A DNA stretch of 64,000 nt from JAJPXC01 sp964510535. GTDB taxonomy: Bacteria > Bacteroidota > Bacteroidia > Bacteroidales > Muribaculaceae. The DNA lies in NCBI GenBank assembly GCA_964510535.1, contig CAZECG010000013.1:1-64000 (forward strand), given 5' to 3'. This document shows positions 45,196 through 53,308 of this stretch, piece after piece (the stretch's first letter is position 1; each line of letters opens with the position of its first letter). The translations under genes and the position numbers were made by a program. The notes under the pieces were generated by a model. That model was not told where the DNA came from. It searched no databases and was given only the letters and a program-made list of their open reading frames with translations.

Positions 45196-46866
45196 ATGAT
45201 TCAATCGCTTCATATAAAAAACTATGCGCTGATTGACGAGATTGAAATATCGTTTCACAGCGGGTTAAATATCATAACCGGCGAAACCGGTGCCGGCAAA
45301 TCAATAATGCTCGGCGCGCTCTCACTGTTACTTGGGGAAAGAGCCGATTCCAAGATGATGCGCGACAAAAGTCTCAAATCGGTCATAGAAGCTGTGTTCA
45401 CACTAAACTACGACACGGAACTTAAACGCATCTGCGATGAAAACGATATTGATTGGGACGACAACCAGTGCATTCTGCGCAGAGAGATTGCCCCGAACGG
45501 TCGGTCAAGAGCTTTCATCAATGATTCACCAGTGACAGTGGCAGCATTGAGAGAGGCGGCCATGCAGCTGGTCGACCTCCACTCTCAGCATCAGAATCTT
45601 TTACTTGCGACTCCAGAATATCAGATGAAAATCATCGACTCGCTCGCAGGTAACGGAGAACTTATGGCCGAATTTGAAAATCGCTACTCAGCCTTTAAAG
45701 CCGCAGTAGCTCGATTCAGAAAATTAAGGCGAGAGATTGAAACCGCCAAAGATGACGAGGAATTTACCCGTTACCAACTCAAGCAACTCGACGAATTGCA
45801 ATTACTTCCCGACGAGCAGGAAACCCTCGAGCGCGAACGCGAGGTGCTGGCCAATGTGACAGGAATCAAAGACAACTTGAATGAGGTAACCGAGGCGTTA
45901 TCTTCGGGCAACACTAATGCACTATCCCTAATCAACCGAGCCATTGATGCCGCGCAAGAACTGATCGGCACAATAGAGGAAGCCGATTCACTCGCCGAAC
46001 GCCTTGAATCGGTCAAGATAGAGCTGAAAGATATTGCCGACACATATTCCGACTATGACAACTCCCTTTCGGCCGACCCTGAGCAACTTGTGGAAATCGA
46101 GGAACGACTGAATGAGATATATTCGCTACAACGCCGCCATCATGTAGACAGCGTCGCCCAACTAATCGAAATCAGAGACAGACTGGAGTCCAAGCTCGAC
46201 AATATAGACAATGGCGATGAAAAATTAAGAGATCTTGAGCGCGAAGCAAAAAAAGCGCAGACTCACGCAATGGAAACCGCCAAACTGATATCTAACAGAC
46301 GCATTGAAGAAGCCAGTCGATTTGCGAATGAGCTCCGCGACAAAGCGCTTCCTTTAGGAATGAAAAATCTTGTCTGCGACATAAAGGTAGCCCCTCGAGA
46401 AATGACAGCGACCGGAATCGACCATGTCGAATTTCTATTCGCTTTCAATAAGAATCAGACACCGATGCCTGTCGGTTCAACCGCATCGGGCGGCGAAATA
46501 TCCCGATTGATGCTGTCGGTTAAATCACTTGTAGCATCCAAAATGCGGCTGCCATCAATCATCTTCGATGAGGTTGACACCGGTGTTTCAGGAGATGTGG
46601 CCAACCGCATGGGACTTATGATGCAGGAAATCGCCGGCAACATTCAAGTTATCGCCATAACCCACCTGCCACAGGTCGCCTCTAAAGGAAATTCTCACTT
46701 TAAAGTCTACAAAGAAGATGATGAGCACTCGACATTCACTCGCATCAGAGAGCTTGACCCAAACGAACGGATAGACGAGCTCGCCATAATGCTCAGCGGT
46801 TCCAATGTCGATGAAACGGCAAAAGCGGCCGCCAAGTCTCTTCTTTCAAACATAACCCAATTATAA
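45196..46866 (+). CDS. recN: DNA repair protein RecN
   Basis: SMC-like ATPase of double-strand-break repair, 556 residues. Walker A GETGAGKSIMLGALSLLLGER near the N-terminus, the NGRSRAFINDSPV loop, a split coiled coil (about 155-385), then the signature ASGGEISRLMLSVKSL, Walker B IIFDEVDTGVSGDVANRMG and the VIAITHLPQVAS switch. Length normal. Gaps of 7 bp upstream and 6 bp downstream. Confidence 0.96.
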   Translation: MIQSLHIKNYALIDEIEISFHSGLNIITGETGAGKSIMLGALSLLLGERADSKMMRDKSLKSVIEAVFTLNYDTELKRICDENDIDWDDNQCILRREIAPNGRSRAFINDSPVTVAALREAAMQLVDLHSQHQNLLLATPEYQMKIIDSLAGNGELMAEFENRYSAFKAAVARFRKLRREIETAKDDEEFTRYQLKQLDELQLLPDEQETLEREREVLANVTGIKDNLNEVTEALSSGNTNALSLINRAIDAAQELIGTIEEADSLAERLESVKIELKDIADTYSDYDNSLSADPEQLVEIEERLNEIYSLQRRHHVDSVAQLIEIRDRLESKLDNIDNGDEKLRDLEREAKKAQTHAMETAKLISNRRIEEASRFANELRDKALPLGMKNLVCDIKVAPREMTATGIDHVEFLFAFNKNQTPMPVGSTASGGEISRLMLSVKSLVASKMRLPSIIFDEVDTGVSGDVANRMGLMMQEIAGNIQVIAITHLPQVASKGNSHFKVYKEDDEHSTFTRIRELDPNERIDELAIMLSGSNVDETAKAAAKSLLSNITQL

Positions 46867-46872
46867 CCCAGA

Positions 46873-47628
46873 ATGGACCGTAACGACTATATATTTGGCA
46901 TAAGAGCCATTATCGAGGCTATTGATGCCGGGAAAGAGATTGACAAAATCTTGATAAAAAAAGATTTGCAAGGTGAACTCGCCGGGGAGTTGTTTGAAAA
47001 AATCAAGCAGTATGGTATTTTGACCCAACGGGTGCCGGTTGAAAAAATCAACCGTATCACCCGCAAGAATCATCAAGGAGCTTTGGCTATTTTGTCGTCG
47101 GTGACTTATCATTCGTTGGCCAACCTTGTTCCGCAGTTGTATGAAGATGGCGTGATGCCATTTATTGTCATACTCGATGGCATAACCGACGTGAGAAACT
47201 TCGGTGCGATAGCTCGAACGTGTGAATGTGCGGGCGCAGATGCCATAGTGATACCGACACATGGCAGCGTTTCGGTCAGCGGAGACGCCGTAAAGACCTC
47301 AGCCGGCGCACTGCTCCATCTACCAGTATGTCGTGAGCGCAGTCTGCTTTGGGCTGTGAAATTTCTAAAAGACAACGGGTATAAAGTATTTGCCGCAAGC
47401 GAAAAAGCCGATATTAACTACACCCAAGCCGACTATACCACCCCGACCGCAATCGTTATGGGCGCTGAAGATGTGGGCATATCCCCCGAAGTGCTTAGGC
47501 AATGCGACACATTCGTTTCAATTCCCCAATTCGGCCACATACAATCGCTAAATGTATCCGTCGCCGCAGGCATAATGATGTACGAAGTAGTGCGTCAACG
47601 CCTCGCAGCCGATATGGAGGTTATCTAA
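46873..47628 (+). CDS. rlmB: 23S rRNA 2'-O-methyltransferase RlmB-type (TrmH/SpoU family)
   Basis: 251 residues: an N-terminal substrate-binding domain (YIFGIRAIIEAIDAGKEIDKI) and a C-terminal SPOUT knot with motif 1 LDGITDVRNFGAIARTCECA, motif 2 IVMGAEDVGISPEVL and motif 3 IPQFGHIQSLNVSVAAGIMM. RlmB methylates G2251 in E. coli; the exact target here is by analogy. Last gene of the dnaN operon; followed by a 22-bp-stem terminator. Confidence 0.92.
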   Translation: MDRNDYIFGIRAIIEAIDAGKEIDKILIKKDLQGELAGELFEKIKQYGILTQRVPVEKINRITRKNHQGALAILSSVTYHSLANLVPQLYEDGVMPFIVILDGITDVRNFGAIARTCECAGADAIVIPTHGSVSVSGDAVKTSAGALLHLPVCRERSLLWAVKFLKDNGYKVFAASEKADINYTQADYTTPTAIVMGAEDVGISPEVLRQCDTFVSIPQFGHIQSLNVSVAAGIMMYEVVRQRLAADMEVI

Positions 47629-47644
47629 CCGGTAGATATTAAAC

Positions 47645-47697
47645 AAACGAGCAGGGAGGTAAACGCACAAAAGCGGCGTTTATCTCCCTGCTCGTTT
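47645..47697. terminator. Strong bidirectional terminator
   Basis: A continuous 22-bp stem (47645-47666 with 76-82 and 83-97 of the same block, one G-T pair), 9-nt loop 47667-47675. It separates the convergent rlmB and PCMD genes. Confidence 0.9.
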
Positions 47698-47720
47698 AGT
47701 TGTGATTATTTTGGCATATT

Positions 47721-49295
47721 TTAATAGTCGTAGAGAAGTTCCAGGTCGTCGACGCATAGGACACTGCCGTCGCCTCCTGTGAAGTAGTCACCGTATTTGC
47801 TTGCCGAGCAAACTATGGTCAAGTAGCGGGGAATGCGCGATGTGCTGCGGTAATCAAAGTCGATTTCAATCTGAGTGTATTGCGATATAGGCGCTCCCGA
47901 CTGGAATTGTCCGTAAGCGATGACCGATGGGTCGTCGGGGTTGAATAGCTGTCGGTTTTTAGGCTCAGTGCGTATTTCGTAGGGAGTTTCGCTGTCAGAT
48001 AGCGCCATCCAAACAATACAAGTGTCGGGTTGTCCCTTCATGTGGTCAAACGACGACTCGGTTTTTGATGTGTGGCTGATTGCGACCGGGTTGTATTTGA
48101 GGTATAATCGCAGGTGCGTGGGGCGCTCTGAAAATTCGCGTCCGAAGTTTAAGATGCCGTTGGTGCCGACGGTTTTGACATACTCTCCTGTGAAAAGGTT
48201 CCCGGCTGCCAATTTCCCGGCCGGGCCGATGCCGACAAATTTAGATTGAAGCATTGCGGCGCGTCCTGTTCCGCTTGGAGTGTCGTCGGTGGGCACGCTA
48301 TTGCTCGAGCCGAGAGTAGTGGCTCCGCGGTTTCCTGTATCCCAATAGCGGTCGCCGTTTTTGTCCCATGGGCACCAAACTTTGTCGTTAAGCCACCATT
48401 GATCTAATCCGGCGTTTTGAACTTGACGCACGCTTCCGGTGGTAACGGTGATTTCGTTGCCATATTCATTGTCAGAATAGGTTCTGACGACATAATCTGT
48501 GTTTGCATCGAGGTGAATGATGCGGGCGGTGAAATCGCCTTCGTCTACAGTTATCCATTCGGCCGGCACTTTAGTCCATTGGTCGATGTCGGCTTTGCGG
48601 TATTCGACGCCGTTATCGCGGCCTTCACGAGCTTCACCGTACACCCAAATCACTGAAGTCCATGCGTCGGCGCTTTTTGTGATCACGTTTGATTGTGTCG
48701 GTTCGACATAGATTGTCCATTTGGTTTCTTTGCCAAATGATGTCACGGTGACATCAACGGGATTTGTGAAATCGACAGTTGTGCCTGCTAAATCGGGCAA
48801 AAGCGTTGAGCCTTCGGGTCCGAGTTTCATCGATGTCACTTTAAGCGATGATAAATCGGCCGTGTCGGGGATTTTAGCAATTACGCGTTGTGCCGCTACA
48901 TCAATTACCGATGTACCTATTTGGCCTTCAATCGTAAAATATCGTTGGATAGGTTGCTCGGCTTGAATTGTCCAAACATATTCTTGATACAATTTCAATG
49001 TAACGTTGACAGGTTGTGTGAGGTCGAGGATTGCAGGTAGACCGCCGATGACCTCGACTCCTTTGGGTGACAAAGAATCATAAGTTACCGTCACATTGCT
49101 TGGGTCGACTGTTTCGGGCAGGTACACAATCACTTTTCGTGTAACCGTGTCGATGACTGCTTGCTGAGATTGCCCTTCGACTTCAAACGCTGCGAAATTG
49201 GCTTGAATGCGAGGATATGGAATGTCATTTTCAATACATGAGTTTAGTAGTGTTAACCCTATACTCAGTATGATTATGTGGATATATCTTTTCAT
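47721..49295 (-). CDS. Surface lipoprotein with PCMD-type C-terminal domain
   Basis: 524 residues. Lipoprotein signal ending LLNSC, then acidic IEND. Two N-terminal DUF5018-like repeats (about 35-110 and 115-200) each end in a Val-Trp-Thr-Ile or Lys-Trp-Thr-Ile strand. A fibronectin-like segment (VIWVYGEAREG, HLDANTDYVVRTYSDNEYG) comes next, followed by a domain from NAGLDQWWLNDKVWCPW to the closing CVDDLELLYDY that I take as PCMD (putative carbohydrate metabolism domain). Last gene of the six-gene operon. Carbohydrate binding is inferred from the domain name and beta-sandwich look only. Confidence 0.72.
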   Translation of the reverse strand: MKRYIHIIILSIGLTLLNSCIENDIPYPRIQANFAAFEVEGQSQQAVIDTVTRKVIVYLPETVDPSNVTVTYDSLSPKGVEVIGGLPAILDLTQPVNVTLKLYQEYVWTIQAEQPIQRYFTIEGQIGTSVIDVAAQRVIAKIPDTADLSSLKVTSMKLGPEGSTLLPDLAGTTVDFTNPVDVTVTSFGKETKWTIYVEPTQSNVITKSADAWTSVIWVYGEAREGRDNGVEYRKADIDQWTKVPAEWITVDEGDFTARIIHLDANTDYVVRTYSDNEYGNEITVTTGSVRQVQNAGLDQWWLNDKVWCPWDKNGDRYWDTGNRGATTLGSSNSVPTDDTPSGTGRAAMLQSKFVGIGPAGKLAAGNLFTGEYVKTVGTNGILNFGREFSERPTHLRLYLKYNPVAISHTSKTESSFDHMKGQPDTCIVWMALSDSETPYEIRTEPKNRQLFNPDDPSVIAYGQFQSGAPISQYTQIEIDFDYRSTSRIPRYLTIVCSASKYGDYFTGGDGSVLCVDDLELLYDY

Positions 49296-49313
49296 ATATA
49301 ATTGTGAGATTTA

Positions 49314-50183
49314 TCAGATGTGAATACCAATTCCGAGGTTGATGTTGAAGATGTTGAATTTGAAATTTGCTCCACTGGTGAAGCGTGAGCCTTCTTCAAC
49401 CTCGTTGGTCTTTTGCTTCTCGTTGCGCATTTTGATACCGAATACGCCGAAGGAAACATTGAAGCTGACATAGTCCATCACGAAAACGCAAACACCGGGA
49501 CTGAAGTTAAGTGCGGCTTCGAAAATATCGGTCTTAGTATCGCGCAACTCGTTGTTGTAGTATCGTTTGAAGCGAGAGACCCCTCCGCCAAATGAGAGGT
49601 CGACATCGTTGAAGATGGCGAAGCGTTTTTCCCTGCCAAGTCCGACGTAGTTGCGATAGAATAGAGCGACTGAGTAGGTCTCGGAGTAGTAGCTTACATC
49701 GCGGATTGAGAAGTTGATATCGTCGTCGAAATCAACAGCCAGATGAGGCATATTCAGGTCGCTATGAGTATAGTTGAATTTGATACCGACCGATTGGTTG
49801 TTTTTCCAGAAGTAAGCAACCGACGGCTTGACGGAGTAGATTGTGCCTTTAAAGTCGAAATCTTTTATAACTGAGAGTAATTCGACATCTTTGGCGTCAA
49901 ACGAGCCGTAGGAGGCTGTGAGCCCCAAAGCCCACTGCCCTTTCGGAATGAACAGGAAGTTGTAAAGCCCGCGGTCATATCGGCCGAAATTGCGCTGCGG
50001 AATGATGATGCTGACAGTGTCTTTGCCGACAATCACTTTTTCATCCATCCAAGAGAGGTCGCGCTGTGCGTGGGCTGTTGGTTGCGAAATCGAGTCAGCA
50101 GTCGCAGTCGGGGCGTTTTCTTGGCACTTAGCTCTAAAGGGAATCAAGGCCATAATCGCTGTGAGCAAATATATAATCTTCAT
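49314..50183 (-). CDS. Predicted outer membrane beta-barrel protein, paralog of the next gene
   Basis: 289 residues, signal peptide MKIIYLLTAIMALIPFRA-KC. From residue 70 on it consists of alternating amphipathic strands with aromatic girdles and ends in NINLGIGIHI, a barrel-like close. It shares FIPKGQW followed by the same strand pattern with the 245-residue product just upstream, pointing to tandem duplication. Six-base gap from that gene. No named family recognised. Confidence 0.7.
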   Translation of the reverse strand: MKIIYLLTAIMALIPFRAKCQENAPTATADSISQPTAHAQRDLSWMDEKVIVGKDTVSIIIPQRNFGRYDRGLYNFLFIPKGQWALGLTASYGSFDAKDVELLSVIKDFDFKGTIYSVKPSVAYFWKNNQSVGIKFNYTHSDLNMPHLAVDFDDDINFSIRDVSYYSETYSVALFYRNYVGLGREKRFAIFNDVDLSFGGGVSRFKRYYNNELRDTKTDIFEAALNFSPGVCVFVMDYVSFNVSFGVFGIKMRNEKQKTNEVEEGSRFTSGANFKFNIFNINLGIGIHI

Positions 50184-50188
50184 ATCGT

Positions 50189-50926
50189 TTAGAGGTAAAA
50201 TGCCATACCGAATGTGATGGACAGCAGGTTGATGTTGAAATTAGCTTTTTGAGAATTGCGACGCGATACGTAAATCTGGTCGGTCTTAGATTTTGTGTGG
50301 GTGTAGGAAAAACCGAGCACTCCTACATTGACTTCGATAGCCGAGTAGTTGTTCAGGAACATAATGAACCCCGGAGCGAGACCGATGTTGACGTTTGTAT
50401 TTGTCTCGTATGTGCCTGTCAAGTCGTCGCCGCTACCGTTGCATAGTTTTGATTGTCCGCCACCGATTTGCAACTGCAACTCGTTGAAAAATCCGAAACG
50501 CTTGTTGTTTCCGCAACTGATGTAGTAGCGGAGCACGCCTACGGCTGAGTAGTTGTTGCTGATGCGGTAAAGGTTGTCGATGTTGTAGTCGGTTTCTGAA
50601 TCTATGATTACGTCAGCAGAACTCATATTCGTTTTGTTGCGACTATATGAGATTTTGCCGCCGACGGCGAGGTTGTCTTTAAAACAGTATAGCAACATCG
50701 GGCTTACTTTGAATGAATAAGTGTCACCGCTGATGTCTTCGACAATCAAGAACTGGTAATTGTCTTGGTCAGACTGGGAATAGTTGACGCTGATACCTGT
50801 AATCCATTGTCCTTTTGGTATGAACGAAATCTGTTCGAGATTACGCTTAAACTCTTGTTGGGCGTTGACAGCCAAAGAGCTTGATAGGGCCAACAGGGTT
50901 AAAATAAATATTTTTAGATTTTTCAT
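50189..50926 (-). CDS. Predicted outer membrane beta-barrel protein
   Basis: 245 residues, signal peptide MKNLKIFILTLLALSSSLAV-NA. Mature part FIPKGQWITGISVNYSQSDQDN, then strands such as FKVSPMLLYCFKDNLAVGGKISY and RFGFFNELQLQIGGG, ending FNINLLSITFGMAFYL. Probably 8-12 strands. It starts 13 bp after the second DUF4493 gene and may act as the membrane partner of the lipoproteins in this operon (inference from context). Confidence 0.7.
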   Translation of the reverse strand: MKNLKIFILTLLALSSSLAVNAQQEFKRNLEQISFIPKGQWITGISVNYSQSDQDNYQFLIVEDISGDTYSFKVSPMLLYCFKDNLAVGGKISYSRNKTNMSSADVIIDSETDYNIDNLYRISNNYSAVGVLRYYISCGNNKRFGFFNELQLQIGGGQSKLCNGSGDDLTGTYETNTNVNIGLAPGFIMFLNNYSAIEVNVGVLGFSYTHTKSKTDQIYVSRRNSQKANFNINLLSITFGMAFYL

Positions 50927-50939
50927 GTCAAGTTATGTC

Positions 50940-52097
50940 TCATTGTTGCGTCGGCTCGATGATTTTAATCATAAGTGAGGCTTGGGTTGATTTGCCCTGC
51001 TTGTCCTCAGCATAAAAAGTGATTTTATATTCACCAATGGGAAGTAAGTTGCACAATTTGGCACTGAAATTCACCACCATAGCATCAGTGCCGTCATCGT
51101 CATGCCGAGTCGCTATATTGATACCTTTTGAATATAGATCCGAGACGGTTGCTTCTGACGGATTAACGAGCGAGTAGGTGTCGGACGTGAATCCAAGCGT
51201 AGCAAACTGTTCACTCGTCATTGTCACCGATTTCAACCCCGACGGCGCCACAATCGTAACGGGATGTCGGCGGGACTCTCCACGGTTATATTGCTGCTCA
51301 AGCGCAATATCCATACCGTCTAACGCTATTGAGGGTGCTGTATTTATAGGAATTTCGTGGTAAACGTCAACTTCAGTCTTATCTACCGTCAAATCAAACG
51401 TCATCCCCCCCTGAGGTGTCACGAATCCCGAGTAATTAAAGTGCAGTTTGTACTCGGTAGTGCGTTTAACATCACTGATTGTGCCCGACTTGACAAACGG
51501 CTTTCCGTCAAAAGTTTCAGCCGACAGAGTCCAATCCAAATCTTTGACCCCATTCGGCATCATAAAATAGCCTTTCCGCGTATCGTCACCGTCAAAGATA
51601 AGGGTGCCTCGTTTATGCCCGATTGTCAGTTGGTAGCTATTTAATGCATCTTTTACCTCGTTATCGTAAGATACCGATACCACAACGTTTGCAAGCGGAC
51701 AGTTGAGGTTAACCACCGAAGTTTCTCCTTTTCTGACCTCGAAAGGCTGATAACCACGATAGTATTTCGCCGTGAAAGATGCCGGCAGGCTGTCGCCCGA
51801 CCATGCTTCCGCTACATAGCTGCCTGACATGAGCCATATCTGTGTAGGCAATTGAGAGACTCCGTTGTAGGTGCGTATACGACCTTGCGGATTGGAAATA
51901 TATATGGTGCATCCATCGGCAAGTTGACCATCGCGGTCGGCTCCGGTTTCATTTAGGAACAGTGGTGACAATGCGACACAACCATCTCCATCTTCGTTTC
52001 CTCCTCCGTCAGGTTCATAGTCGTCAGAGGATGAGCAGCCACATAATGCCAATGTAACTGCAGTCAATATGATTTTGTCAAGTATCAGATTCTTCAT
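50940..52097 (-). CDS. DUF4493-domain lipoprotein
   Basis: 385 residues. Lipobox LALCGC followed by SSSDDYEPDGGGNEDGDG, an acid-rich stretch like the surface-export signals of Bacteroidetes lipoproteins. DUF4493 part: IYISNPQGRIRTYNGVSQLP, SGSYVAEAWSGDSLPASF, YRGYQPFEVRKGETSVVNLN, CPLANVVVSVSYDNEVKDAL. The C-terminal Ig-like half contains LKSVTMTSEQFATLGF and ends in YAEDKQGKSTQASLMIKIIE. Its start overlaps the previous stop by 4 nt (ATGA). Function unknown. Confidence 0.78.
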   Translation of the reverse strand: MKNLILDKIILTAVTLALCGCSSSDDYEPDGGGNEDGDGCVALSPLFLNETGADRDGQLADGCTIYISNPQGRIRTYNGVSQLPTQIWLMSGSYVAEAWSGDSLPASFTAKYYRGYQPFEVRKGETSVVNLNCPLANVVVSVSYDNEVKDALNSYQLTIGHKRGTLIFDGDDTRKGYFMMPNGVKDLDWTLSAETFDGKPFVKSGTISDVKRTTEYKLHFNYSGFVTPQGGMTFDLTVDKTEVDVYHEIPINTAPSIALDGMDIALEQQYNRGESRRHPVTIVAPSGLKSVTMTSEQFATLGFTSDTYSLVNPSEATVSDLYSKGINIATRHDDDGTDAMVVNFSAKLCNLLPIGEYKITFYAEDKQGKSTQASLMIKIIEPTQQ

Positions 52098-53284
52098 TGC
52101 TGCGGGGTGTAAAATTTGAGAGTGGCAGAAACCTTCAAACCTTTAGAATCAGTTACATCAAGCATGAAATTATGGCTACCCGGGAAGAAAACGAGCAAAG
52201 GCATAAATGAAGATATATCGAACGTCAATGATTCCTTACCGATAATATCGTTGCCAGTCGGGAAGCCAAGCTCGTTCAACGCTTCATCAAATTCGCCGGG
52301 ATGCGCGAGGTCAAAATGATCTGTCAGTCCGACTCCGATTAATTCCTCGGGGGTCAAAGATTCAGAAACTATAGTAACTTCAAGTTTTTCAATGCCGTTG
52401 GGAGCGATGATATCGACACGTGCGACCAAATCATCGGTAACTGTGTTAACACTGTTCAAATCAAGAGTTTGACTGGTAATCGTCGGAGTATCATCCTCTC
52501 CGGGTCTGTCGCCCGGATCCGGGTCTTCTCCACCGGGGATATCAATATCGACATCGTCAAAAGTAATATCGGCATCTATAATCAATCCGGGGTCAATCGA
52601 GCCATTGTTAACCGAGAATGTCACATAATGGTGTTGTCCGGCTTCAATGCCGCTGAACGTTTTGAGGAGAGTGGTCTGATGCCCGTTGACGGTTCCGCTA
52701 AACGATGCTACCAAAGTCGATGCGCCGGCAGGCATCGCGAAATAACCGATGCGTGTTTCATCGGCAGAAAAATCAAGGGCCGCATTGTCGGCAGCGGTTA
52801 TTGTCACTTTCGCATCATCACCAAGCGCAGCTTTCAAAGCGTCGGAATATCGGACAGAAACAGCGACATTAGACAACACACAGGTCATATCGCCCAAACT
52901 GCATATTTCATTTTCCTGTATGCTAAAAGATTTGGCGGCATGATAAAATGGAGAATCCCATGCCGCAGCCTGCAATGGAGCGTTTTCCACATCAATTTTA
53001 TAATCCCCAACAGGGAGCGTCAGCACCTCGGGCATCTCACCATATTTCCAACTACCGCAGACGGCACCTGTGGCCGCATTGGTAATTGAAACAGTGTAGT
53101 CATTGACATCAAGTCCGGTTGATGGCAAAGTTTCCTTAATGGAATTGTCGACATCGAGATTCAAGGATGTAAACAAAACCTCGCCATCAGACGAAAGGAG
53201 TTTCTCGGGGTTCCAGTCGTTATCACATGACATCAACAATAGGGACACAGCTGAAACCGCGATTATATCGTTTAAATTTTTCAT
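52094..53284 (-). CDS. DUF4493-domain lipoprotein
   Basis: 396 residues. Lipobox LLLMSC, then DNDW. Same plan as its neighbour: YTVSITNAATGAVCGSWKYG, LPVGDYKIDVENAPLQAAAW, CVLSNVAVSVRYSDALKAAL, ETRIGYFAMPAG in the DUF4493 part. A Pro/Asp/Gly linker (DIDIPGGEDPDPGDRPGEDD) leads to an Ig-like C-terminal half ending FMLDVTDSKGLKVSATLKFY. The two 385/396-residue proteins are diverged paralogs. Preceded at 24 bp by the larger DUF4493-PCMD gene. Confidence 0.78.
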   Translation of the reverse strand: MKNLNDIIAVSAVSLLLMSCDNDWNPEKLLSSDGEVLFTSLNLDVDNSIKETLPSTGLDVNDYTVSITNAATGAVCGSWKYGEMPEVLTLPVGDYKIDVENAPLQAAAWDSPFYHAAKSFSIQENEICSLGDMTCVLSNVAVSVRYSDALKAALGDDAKVTITAADNAALDFSADETRIGYFAMPAGASTLVASFSGTVNGHQTTLLKTFSGIEAGQHHYVTFSVNNGSIDPGLIIDADITFDDVDIDIPGGEDPDPGDRPGEDDTPTITSQTLDLNSVNTVTDDLVARVDIIAPNGIEKLEVTIVSESLTPEELIGVGLTDHFDLAHPGEFDEALNELGFPTGNDIIGKESLTFDISSFMPLLVFFPGSHNFMLDVTDSKGLKVSATLKFYTPQQ

Positions 53285-53308
53285 ATCAATTAGTGTAATA
53301 ATTTGTCA

